A stretch of 64,000 nt of DNA from NCBI RefSeq assembly GCF_005938645.2, contig NZ_CP042171.1, positions 1,054,001 through 1,118,000 of the forward strand. Reading direction: 5' to 3'. This document shows positions 1-8,279 of this stretch, in pieces. The translations under genes were made by a program, and so were the position numbers. The notes under the pieces were generated by a model, which worked only from the letters and a program-made list of their open reading frames with translations, was not told the DNA's origin and did not search any database. Source of the stretch: Pedobacter sp. KBS0701 (GTDB taxonomy: Bacteria > Bacteroidota > Bacteroidia > Sphingobacteriales > Sphingobacteriaceae). Positions within the stretch are counted from its first letter, which is position 1, and each line of letters starts with the position of its first letter.

Positions 1-1
1 T

Positions 2-823
2 GCCCTGTTTAATTTTAGGGCTATAGGAACTGATTTTATTAAAACCATTGGAACGGAATTGATAGCCGGTAGAGAATTTTCTGCCCAATTCCCTAATGAT
101 ACAAATAGTGTGTTGCTTAATGAAGCTGCAGTAAAAATGATGGGGTTTAAAGATCCTGTTGGAAAAATAGTTAAATGGGGTACAACTGATAATACTATAG
201 TTGGAGTGGTAAAAGATTTTGTCGTAGAATCAGCGTATCAGAAAGTAGCACCAATGATTTTCTATGCTGGTAGTAAAGATGGATTAGAAATGATTCTGGT
301 TAGATTAAACACCACAAAAAATATTAGTTCATCACTTTCTGATATAGATAACTTAGTTAAACGCATTGAACCTAATTTTCCTGTCGACAGAAAGTTTGTT
401 GATGAATCTTTTGAAGAAAAGTTCAAAAATGAAAAACTTTTGGGTACACTCTCCAACTGGTTCGGTGGTTTTGCCATTTTCATTTCTTGCTTAGGCTTGT
501 TGGGATTAGCGCTTTTCATGGCCGAGCAACGCAAAAAAGAAATCAGCATCCGTAAAGTTTTAGGCGCAAGCACGGCAAATATTCTCACGTTATTGAACAA
601 AGATTTTATCAAACTGGTTGCCATTGCAAACCTGATCGCATTTCCGTTAGCTTATATTATTATCAATAAATGGCTTTCGGGCTACGAATACCGCATTTCG
701 GTTTCTGCTTTGCCATTTATTGTGGCCATAAGTCTATCAGTGATTATAGCAATACTTACCGTAAGTGTGCAATCGGTTAAAGTAGCGAAAGCAAACCCGG
801 TAGATGCATTAAAATATGAATAA
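2..823 (+). CDS. FtsX/MacB-type ABC permease 1, 5'-truncated
   Basis: This is the C-terminal part of an inner-membrane permease of the MacB/FtsX family. The reading frame is already open at base 2 and aligns with the middle of the next gene, so the true start lies before the window. Seen here are the end of the second periplasmic domain, then three membrane segments. Between them is the cytosolic coupling stretch RKKEISIRKVLGAS typical of FtsX domains, and the protein ends NPVDALKYE, the family tail in this cluster. It opens a seven-gene co-directional run. Its last 130 or so codons are nearly identical in DNA to those of the next gene, which suggests gene conversion or recent duplication. 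Substrate is unknown. Confidence 0.9.
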   Translation, partial: ALFNFRAIGTDFIKTIGTELIAGREFSAQFPNDTNSVLLNEAAVKMMGFKDPVGKIVKWGTTDNTIVGVVKDFVVESAYQKVAPMIFYAGSKDGLEMILVRLNTTKNISSSLSDIDNLVKRIEPNFPVDRKFVDESFEEKFKNEKLLGTLSNWFGGFAIFISCLGLLGLALFMAEQRKKEISIRKVLGASTANILTLLNKDFIKLVAIANLIAFPLAYIIINKWLSGYEYRISVSALPFIVAISLSVIIAILTVSVQSVKVAKANPVDALKYE

Positions 824-833
824 GACATGCGTA

Positions 834-871
834 TAGCGTCTGGCGTAAAGCGTTTAAACCGCCGAACGCTA
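834..871. repeat. Spacer hairpin A in the permease array
   Basis: The spacer between permeases 1 and 2 can fold with TAGCG-GGCG pairing to CGCC-CGCTA around a short loop. Related arms occur at 3286-3322 and 5731-5775. It lacks a T tract, so it is not a clear terminator; it may be an mRNA processing or translation-spacing element. Confidence 0.45.
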
Positions 872-897
872 AATGCTCTACACTAAACAAAAAAAAA

Positions 898-3270
898 ATG
901 TTCAGATTAAACTTAAAAATCGCTTTGCGGAACCTTTGGAGAAACAAGGGATTTTCCTTAATAAATATTGGTGGCTTGGCTTTAGGGTTAGCCAGTTGTA
1001 TGCTTCTATTATTATATATATCCTACGAGTTTGGATTTGACAAGCAATTCAAGAATTACAGCACAACCTATGTTGCCCATACCAATATGAAAGCCAATAG
1101 TAAAGTGCACAGCTGGGCCTGGACCCCTGGCTTACTGGCGCCAGAGCTTAAAGAAAAATATGCAGGTATTGTAAACGCAGCCAGATCTACTTACCCATTT
1201 GAGCAGTTAATCAGCTATAAAGATATAAAGATCAAAAACAGAGGATTGTTTGCCGATCCCTCTTTCCTTAAAATATTGGATTATAAATTTTTAAGTGGTA
1301 ATGCTGCATCATCACTTAAAGATATTAACAGCGTTATTTTAACTCAATCATTATCCAGAAAATTATTTGCAAACGAAAATCCTGTAGGTAAAATTGTAAA
1401 GCTGGATAATAAAGACGGATTAAAAGTGGAAGCAGTAATTGCTGATTTACCTGCGAATAGCAGCATCAGATTCGATTATATAATGCCTTGGAAATTAAAT
1501 GAAAAATTGAACGGATGGGTAACGAAACAAGGATGGGGGAGTAATTTCTGTTTAACCCTCGTTCAACTTCAAAATAGTAATTTATTGGATAAGGTAAATG
1601 CCGAGGTTAAAAATATTTATAAAACCCATGATAATAAATCGAATACTAACGAATTGTTTTTACATCCTTTATCGAAATGGCACTTGTACGATGAATTTGA
1701 AAATGGTGTAACTGTAGGTGGAAAAATAGGACAGCTGAAGATTTTCTTTATGCTGGCTATTTGTATTCTCCTCATTGCTTGTGTAAACTTTATGAATCTT
1801 TCTACCGCCCGATCAGAGAAAAGAGCAAAAGAAGTTGGCGTTCGCAAAGCGATTGGATCCAGTAGAAAATCATTAATAGCTCAGTTTATCTTCGAAAGTA
1901 CTTTACTCGCTTTAATTGGAACTGTTGTTGCCTTTACTCTGGTTGAAATTAGTCTGCCTTACTTTAACAACTTGTTAAATATTAATCTGATTATTCAATA
2001 CAATGACTGGAGGTACTGGGCAGTATTAATTGGATTAATTTTATTTACTGGATTACTGGCTGGTAGTTATCCTGCATTTTACCTATCGTCTTTTGAACCT
2101 GTAAAAGTGCTTAAGGGCTTCAGTTTTAGAGCTGGCTCAGCTATCTCAATAAGAAAAGTACTGGTAGTATCCCAATTTGTATTTGCAGCAAGTTTAATTG
2201 TTTGCACTGTCGTTATCTATCAGCAATTAAATTACATTAAAAATAAACCAATAGGTTATAATCAAGGTAACCTGATACAAATGGCAGCTATGGGTAATTT
2301 AACGAGTTCAAAAAAAATCGACTTATTAAAAACGCAGCTAATCAAATCAGGTGCCGCCCAAAATGTTTCGTTACTCAGTATGAATATTGATGAAGGTGGG
2401 AACAATACATCTGCTATTAATTGGAATGGCAAAAATCCTAATGAAAAAGTATTGTTTAACCAAAGAGGGATAGGATACGATTTTATAGCCACTACTGGTA
2501 CAAAAATGATAGCAGGAAGAGAATTTAGTGCTGAATTTCCAGGTGATTCTAACAAGGTTTTGATAAATGAAGCTGCTGTTAAAATAATGGGACTTAAAAA
2601 TCCGGTGGGTACAATAATTGATTATGGTGAATCCAAATCTACGATTATTGGTGTGATGAAAGATTTTGTTGCAGAATCTCCGTATCAAAAAGTTGCCCCA
2701 ATGATTTTTAATCGAATTTATAAAGATGAAGGAGGAGTAATTTTAATTCGGCTAAACGAGACACAAAACATCAGCACTTCGCTGGCACAAATCGATGCGC
2801 TTGTAAAAGCTATAAACCCAGATTATCCCATAGACAGGAAATTTGTCAGCGATTCTTTTGAAGAAAAATTTCAGAACGAAAAACTTTTGGGCACACTCTC
2901 CAACTGGTTCGGTGGTTTTGCCATTTTCATTTCTTGCTTAGGCTTATTGGGACTAGCTCTTTTCATGGCAGAACAACGTAAGAAAGAAATCAGCGTCCGT
3001 AAAGTTTTAGGCGCAAGCACAGCAAATATCCTTACACTTTTAAACAAAGATTTTATAAAACTGGTTGCCATTGCAAACCTGATCGCATTTCCGTTGGCTT
3101 ATATTATTATCAATAAATGGCTTTCGGGCTACGAATACCGCATTTCGGTTTCTACACTACCATTTATTGTGGCCATAAGCCTATCGGTGATTATAGCAAT
3201 ACTTACCGTAAGTGTGCAATCGGTTAAAGTGGCGAAAGCAAACCCGATAGATGCACTAAAATATGAATAA
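898..3270 (+). CDS. FtsX/MacB-type ABC permease 2
   Basis: A full-length 790-residue permease with eight predicted membrane segments at roughly 19-42, 281-301, 326-350, 373-395, 418-441 and three in the last 120 residues. This is the duplicated FtsX layout common in Bacteroidota: a first periplasmic MacB_PCD-like domain at about 43-275 and a second at about 450-670. Each FtsX half carries a cytosolic coupling helix (KRAKEVGVRKAIGSS and RKKEISVRKVLGAS). The start MFRLNLKIALRNLWRNK is shared by all members. No ATPase domain is fused, so it needs a separate ATP-binding subunit; the one at 15663 is the likely partner. MacB-like transporters move substrates across or out of the envelope by mechanotransmission. 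The substrate here is unknown. Confidence 0.92.
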   Translation: MFRLNLKIALRNLWRNKGFSLINIGGLALGLASCMLLLLYISYEFGFDKQFKNYSTTYVAHTNMKANSKVHSWAWTPGLLAPELKEKYAGIVNAARSTYPFEQLISYKDIKIKNRGLFADPSFLKILDYKFLSGNAASSLKDINSVILTQSLSRKLFANENPVGKIVKLDNKDGLKVEAVIADLPANSSIRFDYIMPWKLNEKLNGWVTKQGWGSNFCLTLVQLQNSNLLDKVNAEVKNIYKTHDNKSNTNELFLHPLSKWHLYDEFENGVTVGGKIGQLKIFFMLAICILLIACVNFMNLSTARSEKRAKEVGVRKAIGSSRKSLIAQFIFESTLLALIGTVVAFTLVEISLPYFNNLLNINLIIQYNDWRYWAVLIGLILFTGLLAGSYPAFYLSSFEPVKVLKGFSFRAGSAISIRKVLVVSQFVFAASLIVCTVVIYQQLNYIKNKPIGYNQGNLIQMAAMGNLTSSKKIDLLKTQLIKSGAAQNVSLLSMNIDEGGNNTSAINWNGKNPNEKVLFNQRGIGYDFIATTGTKMIAGREFSAEFPGDSNKVLINEAAVKIMGLKNPVGTIIDYGESKSTIIGVMKDFVAESPYQKVAPMIFNRIYKDEGGVILIRLNETQNISTSLAQIDALVKAINPDYPIDRKFVSDSFEEKFQNEKLLGTLSNWFGGFAIFISCLGLLGLALFMAEQRKKEISVRKVLGASTANILTLLNKDFIKLVAIANLIAFPLAYIIINKWLSGYEYRISVSTLPFIVAISLSVIIAILTVSVQSVKVAKANPIDALKYE

Positions 3271-3285
3271 GTTATGCGCTTAGTT

Positions 3286-3322
3286 TTTGGCGATCAGCGT
3301 GGATTTACCGCTAACCGCCAAA
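3286..3322. repeat. Spacer hairpin B in the permease array
   Basis: TTTGGCGatcAGCG pairs with CGCTaacCGCCAAA across a 9-nt loop, in the spacer between permeases 2 and 3. It is clearly related to the hairpins at 834 and 5731. It overlaps an upstream in-frame TTG extension of permease 3 that I reject as a start. Confidence 0.5.
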
Positions 3323-3346
3323 CACTTTACGCCAACCCTCAAAAAT

Positions 3347-5719
3347 ATGTTTAAACTTAACTTAAAAATTGCACTGCGTAACCTTTGGCGAAACAAGGTA
3401 AGCTCTTTCATCAATGTGATAGGCCTGGCTATCGGTTTGGCGGCTTGTTTAACTTTGCTGCTATACGTTACCTACGAATGGAATTTTGATAAACACGCTA
3501 AAAACTCAGCCTATGTTTATACCACAATGACCAATATTCCGGGTGATAACGGTAAAATTTCAGTAACTTTTGAAGGCTCAACTACTGCTTTCGGTCCGGT
3601 AATTAAACAAAGTTTGCCTGAACTGAAGTATATGGCGAGAATGGACTACGGAAGTAAAAATTTAATTGCCAACGGACAGAACGCCTTTAAGCGTCAATCT
3701 AAATTCGCCGAACCTGATATCTTAAAAATGTACGATTACGAATTTATTTATGGCAATGCCAGTACAGCGTTAAGTAATCCACATTCTGTTATTTTAACTG
3801 AATCTACAGCTAAAGTATTGTTTGGAACAGCTGATGTGCTGAATAAATCGGTGCGTTTTAAAGATCAATTCGATTTGAATATTACCGGAGTAATTAAAGA
3901 CCAGGCCGACAACAGCTCAAACAAATTTGATTATTTAATGCCCTGGGCTTTTTATGAAACAATTGATCAAGGCGCTAAAGATTTAAACTGGAGCAATTTT
4001 AGTTTTGTGACACTGGTGATGTTAAAAAATGGCGCAAACTTAGATTTGGTTAACCAAAAAATCAATCAGATAGAGAAAAAAAATAATATAAATAATCAGC
4101 AATCGCAGGTATTGTTCCCATTGGCCAGGTTACATCTATATGGCAAGTTCGAAGATGGCAAAAGCATTGGTGGAGCAATAGAACAAATTTATCTGTTTGT
4201 TGGACTCGCTTTCGGAATTCTTTTAATTGCCTGCATTAATTTTATGAACATGGCTACAGCCAAATCAGAAAAACGTGCAAAAGAAGTAGGCATAAAAAAG
4301 ACTATTGGCGCCAACCGCAGTTCGCTAATTGTACAGTTTTTAACCGAATCGATGATGCTAACTTTTATTGCGGTAATTTTTTCTATTACTATCCTCGAGA
4401 TTTTTTTGCCCACCTTTAACAACCTGTTGAATAGAAAATTGAATATATCTTATTTTAACAGCACCAGTTGGATGGGCATTCTTGGGATTGTTTTAACTAC
4501 AGGATTAATTGCAGGTAGTTACCCTGCATTTTACCTTTCGTCTTTTAACCCCATACAAACCTTAAAAAGAAAAATTAAATCGAAAAGTTTCTTTTCAGTG
4601 AGTTTAAGGCAGGTATTGGTGGTGGGGCAATTTTGCTTCGCTATTATCCTCATTATTTCTACTTTGGTTATCTACAAACAGATCCAATATATTAAAAACA
4701 GGCCGGTAGGCTTTGATATGAACGCTTTGGCAGAAATGCCACAGGATGGGGAACTGAAAACAAAATATGAACTGCTGCGTACTGAGCTGCTAAAATCTGG
4801 GGCGGTTACCTCCATGTTCCAGTCATCAGTTAGCTTATCGCATCATGGTCGGAATTTTGCAGGTATCGAATGGGAAGGAATGTTGAAAGCGACAAACAAT
4901 CAAATGTTTAACCAGGTAATTACCACTTACGATTTTATCAAAACCAATGGCATCAAATTAACTAAAGGGAGAGATTTTTCAGAAAACTTCGCTTCAGATA
5001 CAAGCGCTGTGATGGTAAGTGCTTCTGCAGTTAAAATTTTTGACTATAAAAATCCGGTAGGCAAAACAATTACCATTTTTGGTGACAAATTTAACATCAT
5101 AGGTGTTTTCGACGATTATGTTTGGGATTCGCCTTATAAATCGAATAACCCGATGGTGGTGTTTTTTGATAAGAAACAAACGGGAAACATCACGATGCGT
5201 CTAAATGAAGATAATAGTCTTCAAAGTAATGTTGAAACCATCAGCAGAATTACAAAGGCTTTAAATCCAGCCTATCCACTGGAGATTAATTTTTTAAATA
5301 ACGTGTACGCTGAAAAATACAATGCCGAAAAAACTTTGGGCATCCTGTCTAACCTTTTCGGTGGACTTGCGATCTTTGTTTCCTGTTTGGGATTATTTGG
5401 TTTGGTAGCCTATAGCGCCGAGCAAAGAACAAAAGAATTTGGGGTACGTAAGGTGCTAGGTGCATCTTTACTTCATTTAATGCAATTACTGTCATTTTCT
5501 TTTGTAAAAATGATTGTAGTTGCGATCGTTATCGCTATTCCTTTGAGTTATTATTTAATGAATAAATGGTTGATGAAATTCGAATTTCACACCGAAATAT
5601 CATGGTGGATTATGCCGATAGCCGGGTTTGGTACTTTACTAATGGCATTGATTACGGTAAGTTTCCAAGCTTATAAAACAGCTCATGCAAACCCTGTTGA
5701 TGCACTTAAATACGAATAA
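3347..5719 (+). CDS. FtsX/MacB-type ABC permease 3
   Basis: A 790-residue permease with the same eight-segment plan as its neighbours. I start it at the ATG at 3347 (MFKLNLKIALRNLWRNK), which matches all paralogues. A frame extension to a TTG at 3287 would only read through the spacer hairpin. Coupling helices are KRAKEVGIKKTIGAN in the first half and QRTKEFGVRKVLGAS in the second, and the protein ends NPVDALKYE. The periplasmic domains differ clearly from permeases 1 and 2, so ligand or partner may differ although the membrane parts are conserved. The gene lies 76 nt after permease 2 and is probably co-transcribed with it. Confidence 0.92.
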   Translation: MFKLNLKIALRNLWRNKVSSFINVIGLAIGLAACLTLLLYVTYEWNFDKHAKNSAYVYTTMTNIPGDNGKISVTFEGSTTAFGPVIKQSLPELKYMARMDYGSKNLIANGQNAFKRQSKFAEPDILKMYDYEFIYGNASTALSNPHSVILTESTAKVLFGTADVLNKSVRFKDQFDLNITGVIKDQADNSSNKFDYLMPWAFYETIDQGAKDLNWSNFSFVTLVMLKNGANLDLVNQKINQIEKKNNINNQQSQVLFPLARLHLYGKFEDGKSIGGAIEQIYLFVGLAFGILLIACINFMNMATAKSEKRAKEVGIKKTIGANRSSLIVQFLTESMMLTFIAVIFSITILEIFLPTFNNLLNRKLNISYFNSTSWMGILGIVLTTGLIAGSYPAFYLSSFNPIQTLKRKIKSKSFFSVSLRQVLVVGQFCFAIILIISTLVIYKQIQYIKNRPVGFDMNALAEMPQDGELKTKYELLRTELLKSGAVTSMFQSSVSLSHHGRNFAGIEWEGMLKATNNQMFNQVITTYDFIKTNGIKLTKGRDFSENFASDTSAVMVSASAVKIFDYKNPVGKTITIFGDKFNIIGVFDDYVWDSPYKSNNPMVVFFDKKQTGNITMRLNEDNSLQSNVETISRITKALNPAYPLEINFLNNVYAEKYNAEKTLGILSNLFGGLAIFVSCLGLFGLVAYSAEQRTKEFGVRKVLGASLLHLMQLLSFSFVKMIVVAIVIAIPLSYYLMNKWLMKFEFHTEISWWIMPIAGFGTLLMALITVSFQAYKTAHANPVDALKYE

Positions 5720-5730
5720 ACCATGCGCTT

Positions 5731-5775
5731 AGCGTCTGGCGATCAGCGTGGATTTACCGCTAACCCCCAAACGCT
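5731..5775. repeat. Spacer hairpin C in the permease array
   Basis: The spacer between permeases 3 and 4 is almost a copy of the spacer before permease 3, with AGCG-TGGCG-AGCG arms facing GCTaacCCCCAaaCGCT. It confirms that the spacer was duplicated along with the gene or is being homogenised. Confidence 0.45.
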
Positions 5776-5795
5776 TTACGCTAAACCTCAAAAAT

Positions 5796-8177
5796 ATGTT
5801 TAGACTCAACTTTAAAATAGCCTTGCGTAACCTTTGGAAGAACAAAGGCTTTACTTTAATCAATGTTGGTGGATTGGCAATTGGCATGGTCTGTTGCTTG
5901 ATGTTGCTATTGTACGTTTATTACGAATGGAGCTTCGATAAACAGTATAAAAATGCCGATAAGGTATATATTGCTGCATTAAATCTAAAGTTTAACGGCA
6001 AACTAGCTACTACCATGGCGGTTCCGAATAAACTAGCCAAAGCTGGCGCTTCAGAACTGCCGGGCATTAAAAGTGCAGCGCGCATGTCGATGAATAACGG
6101 GGAGAAGCTGTTCAGCCATAATCTGCACAATTTTAAACTTTCAGGGATGAATGTTGATCCGGATTTTTTAAAGATCCTTGATCACAAATTCATCTATGGA
6201 GATCCAAATACGGCTTTAAGCGAACCGAATAATGTATTGATTAGTCAATCTACTTCCAAAAAACTATTTGGCGTGGAGAACCCGATCGGACAAAGCATTA
6301 AATATGATAACAGGATCAGTTTAAAAGTGACTGCTGTTATAGAAGACCTTCCCAAAAACCAGAGTATGCAATACGATGTGTTGCAGCCATGGGCTTTTTT
6401 TGAACAGGAAAATCCTTCTGAAAAAGAAAATAGTTGGGGCGCCATTACCTGTCTAACCTTATTTCAGCTTAAGGATAATGCTTCCCTGGAGGCAACAAAT
6501 GCGGCTCTAAAACATTTTATTGTAGATAAAGAACCTGATTTAAAAGAGATGACTTATGAACCTTTTCTTTTTCCTTTGAGCAAACTTCACCTGTATGATG
6601 ATTTTGATAACGGAAAAGTAGTCGGTGGTAAAATTGACCAGTTAAGGTTATTTGTTTTTCTGGCTATCTGCGTACTGTTTATTGCCTGCATCAATTATAT
6701 GAACCTTTCTACCGCTAAATCTGAAAAACGGGCGAGAGAAGTAGGGGTGCGGAAAGCTTTAGGATCTACCCGCAACACCATTATGGGGCAATTTATGGTA
6801 GAATCATTACTGTTGTCGTTTTTAGCCATGTTAATTGCTTTTACGCTACTCGAGGTTTCACTGCCTTACTTTAACAACCTGCTCGATATTTCAATCAAAA
6901 TCAATTATGGCGCAACCGGCTTTTGGGCGGTCTTACTTGCTATGGTTTTGATTACCGGTCTGCTTGCCGGCAGTTATCCTGCATTTTACCTCTCCTCTTT
7001 TATTCCGGTAAAAGTACTTAAGGGATTTAAAGGCTCAACAGGTTCATTATCCATCCGCAAAACCTTGGTGGTGGTACAGTTTAGTCTTTCTATCTGTATG
7101 ATTATTTCGGCTATTGTAATTTACAGCCAGATCCAGCACCTTAAAAATAAACCTTTGGGTTTTGATGAGACGGCATTGGCACAGATCGACCTGGAAGGGG
7201 AATGGACAAAACCCGAAAAACTCAAAACCTTTAAAAACGAACTGGAAAGAGAAGGAGCCATTGTTTCCGCGACTGAATATGCCAACTCTTTTACCAGTAG
7301 CGGTTCTATTACCAGCGATATTCAATGGCCCGGCAAGCCTAAAAATGATGTCTCTATTATCAACTATAGAAGTACAGGTTTTGATTTTGCCAAAACAACT
7401 GGTGTAAAGATTCTTGCAGGGAGAGATTTTGAGTCTAAATTTTCAGCAGATACCTCTACATCTCTGCTCCTCAATCAAAGTGCTGTTAAAATAATGGGGT
7501 TAAAAAATCCTGTCGGTACAGTTATCCATTGGGGCAATAACCCGCCACTTAAAGTGGTGGGCGTTGTTCAAGATTATTCCAGCGAATCGCTTGCTTCTAA
7601 AATACAGCCTACAGTTTATTATTACAATGTTAAAACGAGCCGGGTTTTGCTGATTAAGCTCAATCCTAAGCAATCGCTTTCTAATTCAATCGAAGCGATA
7701 AAATCGATAAGTCAACATTTAAATCCTGCTTATCCAATTGAAGTGAAAATGGTTAGTCAGGGCATGGCCGAAAAACTCCGGAGTGAAAGGTTACTCAGTG
7801 TACTTTCCAATATTTTTGGAGGATTTGCCATTTTTATTTCCTGCTTGGGTTTATTGGGTTTAGCGTTATACACTGCCGAGCAGCGCAGTAAAGAAATCAG
7901 TATCCGTAAAGTATTAGGCGCCAATCTTTCTGATATCCTGGTCCTTTTAAACAAAGATTTTATGAAACTGGTAATCATATCCAATGTGATCGCTATCCCG
8001 GTAGCCTATATTCTTGTTGCCAAATGGCTGGAAAAATATGATTATAAGATTACGATTAATCCATGGCCTTTTTTGCTTGCGCTTTTAACCTCGGTAATTA
8101 TTGCCATTTTAACAGTGAGCCTGCAAACCTTTAAAGTGGCCAAAGCAAATGCTGTTGATGCACTTAAATATGAATAA
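5796..8177 (+). CDS. FtsX/MacB-type ABC permease 4
   Basis: A 793-residue permease of the same family. The start is placed at the ATG at 5796 (MFRLNFKIALRNLWKNK) rather than at an upstream in-frame ATG at 5748, because only the former matches the paralogues and the 16 extra residues would be encoded by the spacer repeat. One membrane segment sits near residues 18-42, four in the middle and three at the C terminus. Coupling helices are KRAREVGVRKALGST and QRSKEISIRKVLGAN, and the tail is NAVDALKYE. In the membrane parts it is closer to permeases 1 and 2 than to permease 3. The substrate is unknown. Confidence 0.92.
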   Translation: MFRLNFKIALRNLWKNKGFTLINVGGLAIGMVCCLMLLLYVYYEWSFDKQYKNADKVYIAALNLKFNGKLATTMAVPNKLAKAGASELPGIKSAARMSMNNGEKLFSHNLHNFKLSGMNVDPDFLKILDHKFIYGDPNTALSEPNNVLISQSTSKKLFGVENPIGQSIKYDNRISLKVTAVIEDLPKNQSMQYDVLQPWAFFEQENPSEKENSWGAITCLTLFQLKDNASLEATNAALKHFIVDKEPDLKEMTYEPFLFPLSKLHLYDDFDNGKVVGGKIDQLRLFVFLAICVLFIACINYMNLSTAKSEKRAREVGVRKALGSTRNTIMGQFMVESLLLSFLAMLIAFTLLEVSLPYFNNLLDISIKINYGATGFWAVLLAMVLITGLLAGSYPAFYLSSFIPVKVLKGFKGSTGSLSIRKTLVVVQFSLSICMIISAIVIYSQIQHLKNKPLGFDETALAQIDLEGEWTKPEKLKTFKNELEREGAIVSATEYANSFTSSGSITSDIQWPGKPKNDVSIINYRSTGFDFAKTTGVKILAGRDFESKFSADTSTSLLLNQSAVKIMGLKNPVGTVIHWGNNPPLKVVGVVQDYSSESLASKIQPTVYYYNVKTSRVLLIKLNPKQSLSNSIEAIKSISQHLNPAYPIEVKMVSQGMAEKLRSERLLSVLSNIFGGFAIFISCLGLLGLALYTAEQRSKEISIRKVLGANLSDILVLLNKDFMKLVIISNVIAIPVAYILVAKWLEKYDYKITINPWPFLLALLTSVIIAILTVSLQTFKVAKANAVDALKYE

Positions 8178-8279
8178 AAGCTGAAAGATAAAAGACTAAA
8201 GCAAATTGCTAGAGTCTTGATACCCGATACTAAATACCTAGAGTCTTGATACCCGATACTAAATACTTGATACTAAAAT
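8178..8279 (+). repeat. Word repeat CTTGATAC(C/T).GATACTAAATAC
   Basis: The 102-nt spacer holds an almost exact tandem pair of a 27-nt unit containing AGAGTCTTGATACCCGATAC, then a third partial unit that runs into the start codon. The same words occur in the next two spacers and directly upstream of murA on the other strand. Confidence 0.65.

Noticed and set aside
3287..3346. Upstream start of permease 3 (TTG at 3287) and of permease 4 (5748)
   Set aside because: The additional residues are encoded by the spacer hairpins and are absent from paralogues.
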